DNA of 32,150 nt from Desulfarculales bacterium UBA702 (GTDB lineage Bacteria > Desulfobacterota > Syntrophobacteria > Syntrophobacterales > Syntrophobacteraceae). The stretch covers positions 1-32,150 of the forward strand of contig DBMI01000037.1 in the NCBI GenBank assembly GCA_002298165.1. The letters run 5' to 3'. The translations under genes and the position numbers were made by a program. Of the stretch, positions 16,090 through 24,881 are shown piece after piece (position 1 is the stretch's first letter; the number at the start of each line of letters is the position of its first letter). Under the pieces are notes generated by a model that was not told the DNA's origin, did no database searches, and saw only the letters and a list, made by a program, of their open reading frames with translations.

Positions 16090-17952
16090 ATGGCTCAGTT
16101 GGGCGGATACGTTGGCGGACATTATCGCGTGGACCTGAGTACCGGAACTTCCGAGCAAATGGCTTTCAGCCCGGAAATTTTAAGAAGCTTCATTGGCGGG
16201 GCTGGACTGGGTGCGCGTATTCTTTTCGATATGACCGGGCCGCATACTGATCCTCTGGGACCGGAGAACGTCCTTGCATTTTTGACCGGTCCGTTAACCG
16301 GTACTCCTGCTATCTCGTCGGGCCGCCACGCGGTTATCGCCAAGTCTCCTTTGACTGAAATCTGGGGAGAATCCGATGCAGGTGGTAGTTGGGGAGCCAC
16401 CCTTAAGCGCTCCGGAGTTGACGGCCTGATTTTCCAGGGGGCTGCTGAGTCACCTGTGTACCTGGTTGTCAGTGAAAAAGGAATCGAGATCCGCGATGCA
16501 AAACACCTGTGGGGACTTTCCACTCTCCAAACTGATGCCGCAATCAGGGCGGAGCTTGCAAATAAGGCAGCAGTCGCTACGATCGGACCGGCTGGCGAGA
16601 AGCTCTCTCGTATTGCGGCGATAATGCATGATGGCAAGCATTCAAGAGCCGCCGGTCGATGTGGACTTGGTGCCGTAATGGGGTCCAAGAAAATAAAGGC
16701 TATCGCGGTCCTCGGAAGCCGGAGAGTACCTGTTTCAGACCCGGCCGCCCTTAAAGAATCAATAAAGCGGATGGCGCACAGGATAGTCAATAAAACAAAA
16801 AATTATAGAAGTTTCGGTACAGGTGGAGGCGTACTGACATCCGCCGCTCTCGGTGATCTTCCGGTAAAGAATTGGAGCCTGGGGGAGTGGATGCATGGGG
16901 CGGAGAAGATCTCCGGCCAGAAGATGACTGAAACCATCCTGGTGGGCCGCTACTCGTGCGAATCGTGCATCATTGGCTGCGGCCGCAATGTAAGGATTCA
17001 AACGGGACCATACCGTGGTGTCGACGGAGCAGGCCCGGAGTATGAGGCATTGGCTGGATTCGGGTCCAACTGCCTGGTTGATGACCTTGGAGCCATAGCC
17101 ATGGCCAATCAGTTGTGTAACGTTTATGGAATCGACGTTATATCGACGGCTAATTCCATTTCCTTTGCCCTAGAGGCCTATGAGAAAGGCCTGATTCCGA
17201 CAGAGTTATTGAAAGGCCTCAACCTTAAATGGGGTAACCCGCAGTCGGTTCTTGCTCTCGTTCACCAGATCGGCAGACGAGAAGGTCTCGGCGAAATCCT
17301 CGCGGACGGCGTCAGGAAGGCGGTTGATCAAATCGGTCCTCAAGCCGAAGAACTCGCTGTCGAGGTTAAAGGCCTGGAGCCTGCCTTCCACGACCCAAGG
17401 GCCTTGAGCAGCATTGCGGTTGGTTATGCAACCCATCCTCGGGGTGCATGCCATCGCGGGGGGACCCACACCATGGAGCGAACGCCAATACCGGAACTTG
17501 GCTATGAAGTTGCTCTGGATAGATTTGCAACTGAACGAAAAGGCGAGTTGAGTGCTGTACTGCATGACTACTACGGATTGTTCAACTCCTTGAAATTGTG
17601 TCATTTCATTCTCACAGCCGTGGCTCCAAGCGAAATTCTGGGATGGCTAAACTCAGTAACCGGGTGGGATATGGAGCTTTCAGAATTCCTCCTGGCTGGA
17701 GAGCGTCACACCAATCTGAAGCGCCTCTACAACGTTCGTTGCGGAATGACCAAAGATGACGACAGACTACCGGAAAGACTTTTAACAAAACTCACCGAAG
17801 GTGGAGCTGCAGGGCGAGTTCCAGACATTGGAAAGATGCTGAGCGACTACTACAGGCAACGAGGCTGGACAGAGGATGGACTGCCGACCCCTGAGAAGCT
17901 GCGTAGCCTGGGGCTTGAAAGAGAAGGGGCAGCAGTGGGCATAGTTAAATAA
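16090..17952 (+). CDS. Aldehyde:ferredoxin oxidoreductase (W-pterin, AOR family)
   Basis: A 620-aa AOR-family enzyme of usual length. The N-terminal domain has SFIGGAGLGARILFD and GPLTGT. The [4Fe-4S] ligands are Cys290, Cys293 and Cys297 (SCESCIIGCGR), with Cys504 in LKLCHF. Active-site and cofactor motifs include GPEYEALAGFGSN (near 315) and THPRGACHRGG. Members oxidise aldehydes to acids with ferredoxin, or reduce acids when low-potential electrons are available, using a tungsten bis-pterin. AAAAGGAG precedes the ATG. A ferredoxin gene follows at 18038 and a MoaD-like gene precedes it, so the operon carries both a candidate sulfur donor and a candidate electron carrier. The exact substrate is unknown. 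Confidence 0.93.
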   Translation: MAQLGGYVGGHYRVDLSTGTSEQMAFSPEILRSFIGGAGLGARILFDMTGPHTDPLGPENVLAFLTGPLTGTPAISSGRHAVIAKSPLTEIWGESDAGGSWGATLKRSGVDGLIFQGAAESPVYLVVSEKGIEIRDAKHLWGLSTLQTDAAIRAELANKAAVATIGPAGEKLSRIAAIMHDGKHSRAAGRCGLGAVMGSKKIKAIAVLGSRRVPVSDPAALKESIKRMAHRIVNKTKNYRSFGTGGGVLTSAALGDLPVKNWSLGEWMHGAEKISGQKMTETILVGRYSCESCIIGCGRNVRIQTGPYRGVDGAGPEYEALAGFGSNCLVDDLGAIAMANQLCNVYGIDVISTANSISFALEAYEKGLIPTELLKGLNLKWGNPQSVLALVHQIGRREGLGEILADGVRKAVDQIGPQAEELAVEVKGLEPAFHDPRALSSIAVGYATHPRGACHRGGTHTMERTPIPELGYEVALDRFATERKGELSAVLHDYYGLFNSLKLCHFILTAVAPSEILGWLNSVTGWDMELSEFLLAGERHTNLKRLYNVRCGMTKDDDRLPERLLTKLTEGGAAGRVPDIGKMLSDYYRQRGWTEDGLPTPEKLRSLGLEREGAAVGIVK

Positions 17953-18037
17953 CAAATAGAAGGAGTCTTTAGCGATCATAGTGATTGAAAAAATTAGAAT
18001 CCCGTTTGGTATGTTTACTCAAGCCTAAGGAGGTAGC

Positions 18038-18220
18038 ATGGCAGATGTAAGTATTGATTCCAACATTTGTGAGGGTTGCAAGGCTTGTGTTTTGCAATGT
18101 CCTACTGAAGTCTACGAAATGCAGGAAGGAAAAGCAGCAGTAGTGGCTGGTGATGATTGTATGGCTTGCCACCTTTGTGAAACTCTATGCCCAACTGGTG
18201 CAATCTCTGTTAAAGACTAA
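18038..18220 (+). CDS. 2x[4Fe-4S] ferredoxin, 60 aa
   Basis: A small bacterial-type ferredoxin with two complete cluster motifs: Cys11-x2-Cys14-x2-Cys17-x3-Cys21-Pro (CEGCKACVLQCP) and Cys41-x2-Cys44-x2-Cys47-x3-Cys51-Pro (CMACHLCETLCP). A near-perfect ribosome-binding site, AAGGAGGT, lies just before the ATG. It follows AOR by 85 nt and is the obvious electron partner for it, and possibly for the flavoprotein downstream. The gene is more AT-rich than the flanking enzymes. Confidence 0.93.
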   Translation: MADVSIDSNICEGCKACVLQCPTEVYEMQEGKAAVVAGDDCMACHLCETLCPTGAISVKD

Positions 18221-18340
18221 ATACTAAATACTCCGAATATTCCTATTCCAATCCTGATCTCCAAATCCATCTTTAACTCAATAGTTTAGAAATTGTAATA
18301 AGCATGTTTGATTTTTAATTGTAAGAAGGGAGAAAAAGTC

Positions 18341-20287
18341 ATGGCAACTGTTTATGACCCGATTTGGATAGGAAATGTAAAGCTTAGAAACCGTTTTGTT
18401 ATCGCTCCGACCGTCAAGAATTTTGCAAACGAGGACGGTACGGTAAATGACCGTTACCTGCACAACTATGAATTGGAAGCGCAGGGCCCTGGATTGGTAA
18501 CTCTGACAATGTCATTTGTCCAACCAAACGGAAAGGTTTTCACACGGCAGTTGGGCGCTCATCATGACAACTGCATTCCGGGCTTATCGGACTTAGCGGA
18601 AAGGATTCATCGGGCCGGTGCAAAATGTGCGCTCCAGATTTCTCATGGAGGAAACCTCTGCTCTGAATCTATTATCGGAGAGACTCCAATGGGGCCATCC
18701 GAGCGGCCGCAGTGGCCTGGCCAGAAAGTAAGGGCACTCAGTACCGGAGAGGTCGAGCAAATTATCGAGAATTATGGTAAGGCCGCTCTGCGCGGCAAGT
18801 TGGCTGGTGCGGATGCCGTGGATTTGCACGCTTGTCACGGTTCAATGATCCTTCAATTCCTCTCCCCCTTCCACAACAGGGATCGCTCGGATAAATACGC
18901 CACAAGAACAACCTTTCTTTATGAGTCTGTTCAGGCGGTCCAGCAATTTTGTGGAAAAGACTTTCCTATCATCGTTAGAATAAGCACCCATGAATATATG
19001 CAGGAAGATATAGGCGAACCGGGTCTTACCATTGATGAGGTAGCCGACCAAATCGCCCCCGAGCTTGAAAGAATGGGAGTCGCCTGCATCCATGCATCCG
19101 CAGGTCGAATCGGGCATACTGCAAACCATTGCTTTCCGCCCCTTTACGATGCAAGAGGTGTAAATGTGCACCTCGCGACCCGAGTGAAGCAAAAGGTAAA
19201 CATACCTGTCATCACGGTCGGGCGCCTGCAAGACCCCAAGCTCATCGAACAGATTATCGAAAAAGGCAGGGCAGACATGGTTGCAATGTGCCGCCCGGTC
19301 ATCGCCGACCCACAATTGCCTCAGAAAATGATCGAGGGACGTTTCGACGAAATTCGCCAGTGCATGGCCTGCAATTATTGCCTGCACAGGCTGTTCACGC
19401 AAGTTGGCGCTCTTTGCCCAATGAATCCACAGTACAGTTGGGAGCACGAATATGCGAGCACGCCGGCGGCACAACCAAAGAATGTGATGGTAATTGGAGG
19501 CGGTCCCGCCGGAATGCAGACTGCTCTGACTGCTGCCGAGCGCGGCCACAAAGTCTCCCTTTATGAGAAATCTGACCAGCTTGGAGGACAGGTCCGGCTA
19601 GCTTCAAACATCCCCAAACTGTTTACCCACGAGCTTTGGAACCTCCCGAAATGGCTCATCAGCGAGCTTGAAAAACACAAGGTAAGCATTCACCTCAATA
19701 CTGAGGTGACCCCCCAACTAGTGGAAGAAGTCAATCCGGATGTGGTGGTGGTCGCTACCGGCGCAAAGGAAAAACACTTGGACCTTCCCGGAACCGGCGC
19801 CACCAACGTGGTTTATCTTTGGGACTACCTCAAGAACAGACCTGATGTTGGGGCTAAGGTTATGGTACTCGGCGGCGATGAAGGTGCGGAGACTGCCGTT
19901 TCACTTGCGCGTGAAGGAAAGGAGGTAACGCTGGTTTCGGCATCGGATTCGGTTGCAAACGCAGCCTACTTTTACTTCGGAGGTTCCAGGCGAGAACCCC
20001 TTATGCAGTACATCAATGAAACAAAAGTAAATGTCCTGACAAACGCTGAAGTAGTTGGCGTCAGCGGCGAAGGGGTTAAGCTCGTCATGTCGTGGAACGG
20101 GCAAAAAACTGAGAAAACAATACCTGTCGATACGATTATCGTTGCAGTCGGCCGTGAATCCAACGATTCGCTGTATAATTCCCTGCGGGGAACCAAAAGA
20201 AAGATCCACCAGGTCGGGGACAGTATTGCGCCGCGCAGTATGCCTGATGCGACTCATGGTGGTAACTGGGTTGCAAGGCATATCTAA
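18341..20287 (+). CDS. Enoate/2,4-dienoyl-CoA reductase-like Fe-S flavoprotein
   Basis: A 648-aa protein of the old-yellow-enzyme/TMADH class. Residues 1-about 335 form the FMN barrel (IHASAGR, PVITVGRL). The [4Fe-4S] motif is Cys341-x2-Cys344-x2-Cys347-x11-Cys359, closer to trimethylamine dehydrogenase spacing than to E. coli FadH. A FAD motif (VMVIGGGPAGM) begins near 380, followed by an NAD(P)-binding segment (VMVLGGDEGAE). The barrel loop that normally reads HGYL has HGSM, with Ser168 where the FadH proton-donor Tyr166 would be. It probably transfers hydride to, or removes it from, an unsaturated acid, CoA ester or amine. ATG 18341 is chosen over TTG 18308 because AAGAAGGGAGA precedes it. 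It lies downstream of the AOR-ferredoxin genes. Confidence 0.88.
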   Translation: MATVYDPIWIGNVKLRNRFVIAPTVKNFANEDGTVNDRYLHNYELEAQGPGLVTLTMSFVQPNGKVFTRQLGAHHDNCIPGLSDLAERIHRAGAKCALQISHGGNLCSESIIGETPMGPSERPQWPGQKVRALSTGEVEQIIENYGKAALRGKLAGADAVDLHACHGSMILQFLSPFHNRDRSDKYATRTTFLYESVQAVQQFCGKDFPIIVRISTHEYMQEDIGEPGLTIDEVADQIAPELERMGVACIHASAGRIGHTANHCFPPLYDARGVNVHLATRVKQKVNIPVITVGRLQDPKLIEQIIEKGRADMVAMCRPVIADPQLPQKMIEGRFDEIRQCMACNYCLHRLFTQVGALCPMNPQYSWEHEYASTPAAQPKNVMVIGGGPAGMQTALTAAERGHKVSLYEKSDQLGGQVRLASNIPKLFTHELWNLPKWLISELEKHKVSIHLNTEVTPQLVEEVNPDVVVVATGAKEKHLDLPGTGATNVVYLWDYLKNRPDVGAKVMVLGGDEGAETAVSLAREGKEVTLVSASDSVANAAYFYFGGSRREPLMQYINETKVNVLTNAEVVGVSGEGVKLVMSWNGQKTEKTIPVDTIIVAVGRESNDSLYNSLRGTKRKIHQVGDSIAPRSMPDATHGGNWVARHI

Positions 20288-20399
20288 AACGTTGAACCAC
20301 GGCGAAGGGGGCGCAGGAAACGGACGGCGCGCGCGCGGCCCCGGCTCTATTTTTCTGTTGCGCCTGTTATAGAACCTGTCTTTCTGAATGGAGTCGAAA

Positions 20400-21170
20400 A
20401 TGGCAGTCCGTGAAATGTACCTTCTTCCCTGTGGGAGTCTCGAGCTGGATCAAAGTATTCTGACGGCCGGGATGGGTATGGGCACGATCGTGCGCAGCCC
20501 ATCCTACGCCGCCCTGATTGCAACTGATGAGGGTTGGATATTGGTGGATACGGGATTAAATCCCGATGGCCTTATGAATCCCGAATTTGCCTGGGGGGCA
20601 AGAGCGAAGGTGGTTCGTCCTGCAATCTCCAGAGATGATGATATAAGAAACCGTCTCCAAGAAGTGGAGGTCTCACCAAAAGACATAAAGATGGTAATAA
20701 ACACTCACCTGCACTGGGACCATACGGGCGGAAACCGTTTTTTCCCTGATTGTCCTATTCTGGTTCAAAAGGCTGAATATAGGTTTGCACTCTATCCCGA
20801 TAAACACATTTCAAGCCCCTACATGGAAAACCACTTTAAACATCCCCTCAATTATCAGTTGATTGAAGGGTATTTAGACATTGTTGCCGGGGTATCGGTA
20901 GTACCCACCCCTGGGCATACCCCCGGACACCAGTCCGTTGTGGTTAAATTACCGGAAACTGGGCCCATGATTATTGCCGGAGACGCCATATACTGTAATC
21001 TCAACCTGGAAGGCCCCACTCCCCCGGGAAACTGCTGGAGCCAGCCGCATGCCATCGACAGCATTCATAAATTGATGTACCTCAAAGAACAATTAGGAGG
21101 GACATTTATTCCAGGCCATGAACCAGGGCTTTGGCAGGAGTTTAAATCCAGCCCAGTGAGTTACAGGTAA
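20400..21170 (+). CDS. Metallo-beta-lactamase-fold hydrolase (AHL-lactonase-like)
   Basis: A 256-aa MBL-fold protein with the di-metal motif His103-x-His105-x-Asp107-His108 (THLHWDHTGG), a further His in PTPGHTPGHQ, the bridging Asp in AGDAIYC and a C-terminal His in IPGHEPG. Overall form resembles the N-acyl-homoserine-lactonase-like group, which opens lactones or hydrolyses related esters. Quorum quenching should not be assumed: in a catabolic operon a lactone or thioester intermediate is more likely. Start ATG 20400 is preferred over 20388 because GGAG lies 6 nt before it. It sits between the enoate-reductase-like and MmgE/PrpD genes. Confidence 0.88.
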   Translation: MAVREMYLLPCGSLELDQSILTAGMGMGTIVRSPSYAALIATDEGWILVDTGLNPDGLMNPEFAWGARAKVVRPAISRDDDIRNRLQEVEVSPKDIKMVINTHLHWDHTGGNRFFPDCPILVQKAEYRFALYPDKHISSPYMENHFKHPLNYQLIEGYLDIVAGVSVVPTPGHTPGHQSVVVKLPETGPMIIAGDAIYCNLNLEGPTPPGNCWSQPHAIDSIHKLMYLKEQLGGTFIPGHEPGLWQEFKSSPVSYR

Positions 21171-21275
21171 AACCGGAGATTGCCAGGTCACCTGCAAATG
21201 TGAAGTTACTTGTTGCATTCGCTATATTCAACAGGTCCGCATTATTGGCTTTGATGCCAGTTGGAGGTTCAAATT

Positions 21276-22712
21276 ATGTCGGTTCAGATTAACCAATATG
21301 CCGAAATGCCGGCCAATTCGATGGTAACCGCAGATGCTGCGAAATTTATAGAACAAGTCAGGTTCGAGATGATTCCCGATGAAGCCATCCATACGGGAAT
21401 TCGATGCATATTGGATGGTCTGGGTCTATTTGTTGCCGGAAGTGATCACGAGACAACTAGAATCCAGGCTGAGTTAGCCGCTGAGACTGGCGGCAAGGCA
21501 GAAGCTTTGTTGCTCGGTCATAGCGATCTGCGTGTGCCGGTCTCTCTGGCTGCCCGAGTGTTGGGTACTTCCGGTCATGCACATGACTGGGATGACACCC
21601 AAATCAGCAAAGATCCGGACCACGTTTACGGCTTGCTGACGCATCCCACCATTCCTCCATTAAGCGCCAGCCTGGTTATTGCACAAAAACTCGGAAGGGT
21701 GTCCGGGCGTGATTTTCTCTTGGCGTTTTTGACCGGCTTTGAGGTTGAAGCAAAAATTTCGGAATGGATGTTATCTCAACACTACAAGCGAGGTTTCCAC
21801 TCCAGCGCTACAGTAGGAACCTTTGGCTCTTTTGCATCAGCTGCCAAACTACTTAATCTCAAAAGTGACCAGTTGCGGCATGGACTGGGAATAGCCGCCA
21901 GCTTCGCATCAGGAATCCGCTGCAACTTCGGATCGATGACCAAGCCGCTCCACGTTGGGCGAGCCGCTGAAAATGGCGTGAGTGCCGCTCTAATGTCTGC
22001 CAGGGGGTATTCTGCCGATAAGGATGCACTCGACGGGCCATGGGGGTTTTTTGCCGTAATGGGCGGGGGAGTTACTGAAGATAAACTTAAACAGCAGGGT
22101 TTTGGTCGGCCATGGTCTATAGTCGAGCCCGGGGTGAGCATAAAACCTTACCCCTGCGGCGTCCTAACCCATCCAACAATCGACTTGATGCTAAAACTAG
22201 TTACCGAGCATGACATAAAGCCCGAGAATATCGAGCAGGTAATTGTCAGCGCAGGATCCAATATCTTGAATCCGATACGCTACCCGGTTGCTAACAACCA
22301 TCTGCAGGCCAAATTTTCTTTACCGGCCCTGCTGGCGATGATCACCTTGAGTCGAAGAGCCGGCAAACCCGAATTTAACGATGAATTTGTCCGGAGTGAT
22401 TCGATGCAGGATTTACAACGCCGCATAAAAACCCGCTTCGATCCTGAAATTGAAGCTTTGGGTTTCGATAAAATGCGCTCCAGGATTGAAATAGAACTCA
22501 AGGATGGCAGCATCATCGCTGGGGCAGCCAACGAAAGTTACCGCGGCGGCCCTGACAACCCCATGAGTGATGCCGAACTGGAAGCCAAGGTCCGGGGCTG
22601 TTGCCAAGGAACGCTCAGTTCAGAGCAGATAGAGTCTTTAATAAAAGCCGCATGGTCGCTGCTGGATATGAGTGATGCCGCTGAATTTGCACGACTAATA
22701 CAATCCCGATGA
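21276..22712 (+). CDS. MmgE/PrpD family protein
   Basis: A 478-aa protein of the MmgE/PrpD family, of usual length. Typical features are the early segment ILDGLGLFVAGS, GHAHDWDDT, the LLAFLTGFEVEAKI helix, HSSATVGTFGSFASAAKLL, the FGSMTKPLHVGRAAENGV motif and IKPYPCGVLTHP near the lid domain. Characterised members dehydrate 2-methylcitrate (PrpD) or decarboxylate cis-aconitate. Many homologues in operons with DASS or TRAP transporters have no known substrate, and I do not assign one. GGAGG lies 8 nt before ATG 21276, so the in-frame TTG at 21261 is not the start. It is the last forward gene of the island and converges on the transporter gene. Confidence 0.88.
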   Translation: MSVQINQYAEMPANSMVTADAAKFIEQVRFEMIPDEAIHTGIRCILDGLGLFVAGSDHETTRIQAELAAETGGKAEALLLGHSDLRVPVSLAARVLGTSGHAHDWDDTQISKDPDHVYGLLTHPTIPPLSASLVIAQKLGRVSGRDFLLAFLTGFEVEAKISEWMLSQHYKRGFHSSATVGTFGSFASAAKLLNLKSDQLRHGLGIAASFASGIRCNFGSMTKPLHVGRAAENGVSAALMSARGYSADKDALDGPWGFFAVMGGGVTEDKLKQQGFGRPWSIVEPGVSIKPYPCGVLTHPTIDLMLKLVTEHDIKPENIEQVIVSAGSNILNPIRYPVANNHLQAKFSLPALLAMITLSRRAGKPEFNDEFVRSDSMQDLQRRIKTRFDPEIEALGFDKMRSRIEIELKDGSIIAGAANESYRGGPDNPMSDAELEAKVRGCCQGTLSSEQIESLIKAAWSLLDMSDAAEFARLIQSR

Positions 22713-22780
22713 CTCCACGGTACGTGACCGAATGGATTATGTCCAATCTGGAATCGGAACTGGGGGAAGGCTCCGTCCCG

Positions 22781-24244
22781 CTACTCCTTTAACAACAGCA
22801 GGTAGGGGGTATTTACGATAAGGAAAACCGCTAAGAAGATAATCCCAAAGATGAGCCCCAATTTCCAGAAGTCCCTTCTCCCAATATAGCCGCTACCGAA
22901 ATAGACCGGAGACGGGCCTGTCGCATAGGGAGTAAGAATGCCCATTATTCCGAGCGAGTGCAAAAGCAGCAGCGAAAGAACGGAAACATTCATTCCTGGT
23001 ACTGCCGCGCCCGCGGAGAGAAAAACAGGTAGCATTGCAGTCGTGTGGGCGGTAGTACTTGCAAACATGTAATGGCACGCGAAATAGACCGCTACCATGA
23101 AGACCATGACCACGGTGGGAGAAATCCCGGACAGGAGTGTGGCCGATCCCTTGCCAACCCAAGCCGTAAAGCCCACAATCGCCAGACCATCTGCGAGGGC
23201 GACCAGCGTTGCAAACCAGGCCAGCACAGTCCATGCTTTCGTGTTGTTCATAATGTCATTCCAGTCGACTATTCCTGTCACGATCATCAAGCTGATTACA
23301 ACCAGAGCAACGGTCGTTGCATTCATTATGTTCTGACCGAATATCCATAGCATAAGTGCAACAATAGCCAAGGTGGCCATCACGATTTCCTTTATACTCA
23401 TTTTGCCCATTTGCATGAGCTCTTCGCGGGCCCATTTCGGGACTTCAGGGCTCACCCTGATCTCAGGCGGATAAATCAAGTAGACCAGCGCAGGCACGGC
23501 AATAATGAGGATAGCCGCGGCCGGCAGAAAACCAATGAACCATTTTAGCCATGAAATCTCTATTCCGACCGTCTTCTTGACCAACTCTACACCCAGGAGA
23601 TTTGGCGCCATGGAAGTAATAAACATCGAACTGGTGACCGTTGTTGTAGCAAGAGCAGTCCACATTATGTAAGAGCCTATCCTGCGGGCAGTTTCGCCAG
23701 GCTCGGAATTATACAAACCGGGGATATGCTGAATTATGGGATAGATTGTTCCGCCGCTTCTGGCCGTATTGGACGGCATGAAAGGAGCCAGTATGAGATC
23801 GGTCAGGGCAATAGCATACCCCAGACCTAAAGTCCTGCTGCCAAGGGCCCGGACCATGCTCAAACCAATTCTTCGCCCAAGACCCGTCTTTTCATATCCC
23901 AGTGCAAACATGAAGGCAGCAAAGATCAACCAGACGGTCTGGTTGGAGAAGCCGCCAAGTGCCCATGCGATTGATTTAGCCGGAGAGGCATCCACCATCC
24001 CTAGAGCGGCGGCGGCACTTACGCCGAGAAAACCAACCGCTGCCGCGGGAATTGGTTCGATTACCAGCCCCGTTACAACAGCGGAGAAAAGGGAGAAGAA
24101 ATACCATGCTTTCGGAGCCAGACCCGAAGGGGTGGGCATAACGGCTAGAACGGCGCCAACGGCCAGAGGCAGTAAGGCTTTCAGGGCAAATGTGGTTCGC
24201 CCAGGTTGTCCGTCTTTCGTAACATCCAGTACCAGATCTCCCAT
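22781..24244 (-). CDS. DASS/CitT-type carboxylate transporter
   Basis: A 487-aa polytopic membrane protein with about 12 hydrophobic segments. It carries the divalent-anion:Na+ symporter signature PFMPSNTARSGGTIYPI, including the Ser-Asn-Thr substrate/sodium motif, and a second related region near the C-terminal repeat (ASTTAHTTAMLP). This pattern fits the CitT/TtdT/2-oxoglutarate-malate translocator group, which moves di- and tricarboxylates. The ATG is at 24244. The gene converges with MmgE/PrpD, so it is transcribed separately, but its position suggests it imports the substrate of the island. No TRAP or ABC system is nearby. Confidence 0.9.
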   Translation of the reverse strand: MGDLVLDVTKDGQPGRTTFALKALLPLAVGAVLAVMPTPSGLAPKAWYFFSLFSAVVTGLVIEPIPAAAVGFLGVSAAAALGMVDASPAKSIAWALGGFSNQTVWLIFAAFMFALGYEKTGLGRRIGLSMVRALGSRTLGLGYAIALTDLILAPFMPSNTARSGGTIYPIIQHIPGLYNSEPGETARRIGSYIMWTALATTTVTSSMFITSMAPNLLGVELVKKTVGIEISWLKWFIGFLPAAAILIIAVPALVYLIYPPEIRVSPEVPKWAREELMQMGKMSIKEIVMATLAIVALMLWIFGQNIMNATTVALVVISLMIVTGIVDWNDIMNNTKAWTVLAWFATLVALADGLAIVGFTAWVGKGSATLLSGISPTVVMVFMVAVYFACHYMFASTTAHTTAMLPVFLSAGAAVPGMNVSVLSLLLLHSLGIMGILTPYATGPSPVYFGSGYIGRRDFWKLGLIFGIIFLAVFLIVNTPYLLLLKE

Positions 24245-24881
24245 TCCAGTCCCCTTCTCATCTTTGGGTTCAGTATCGAGAACAAGCTCGGGTACATACG
24301 GATATGGCTTGTGTAAGAGTGACTCACTCTATCACCATTACAGAGTTCCCCTGTTGCGGAACGTCGGCGATATAGTGTTCCAAACTCGCTCGCCAGTCAT
24401 TTCATGAGAGAAAATGGCGTATTACCAACTCTTTTTTCAGGAGCAGATCAGTTCTGAGGGAAGGAAAATGAAAGTGAGGAAAGAAGCGCCAAAAAACAAA
24501 TGCTTTCCCAAGCGGGGCGCTCTCTCCCGAGAAAGCTGAAAGCAGGCCATTTTAGGATAACTTTCCTCACGGTACCTATCCTTCAAGAAAGATGATCCGA
24601 AAAGACCTATTACTATCACATGGTAGTTATCCTAAATCTGTTTCCGGCAACAAGTCAAGAACTATTCCATACTATTCAATAAGCGGGTGAGCCAGGGAAG
24701 CTGGTGGCTTAGGGAGCGTCTTCCCCGCTTAGAAACGAACAGGCTTTCTCAAAGTATTCCGACTGCATGTCCAGTGGTCAAACATTTCACCTACTTCCGT
24801 AATGAACGCCAACCAGGCCTTGAAAGCCGGGGTATAATAATGCTGAACCACAGATACTTCCTGATTTTGAAAAGGACCTTT
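24245..24881. other. Divergent intergenic region, transporter / FtsH
   Basis: About 640 bases between the reverse-strand DASS gene and the FtsH start. It must carry both promoters, but I cannot place one with confidence. An in-frame extension of FtsH to 24687 lacks a ribosome-binding site and has no FtsH-like features. A 23-codon ORF near 24469 has a good GGGAAGGAAA leader but is too short to call. No other gene was seen. Confidence 0.4.

Noticed and set aside
24469..24540. 23-codon ORF with a good Shine-Dalgarno sequence
   Set aside because: Too short and too basic to support without conservation.
24687..24881. N-terminal extension of FtsH in frame
   Set aside because: There is no ribosome-binding site at 24687 and the extension is unlike FtsH. 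The ATG at 24882 with AAAGGA is a proper start just before TM1.
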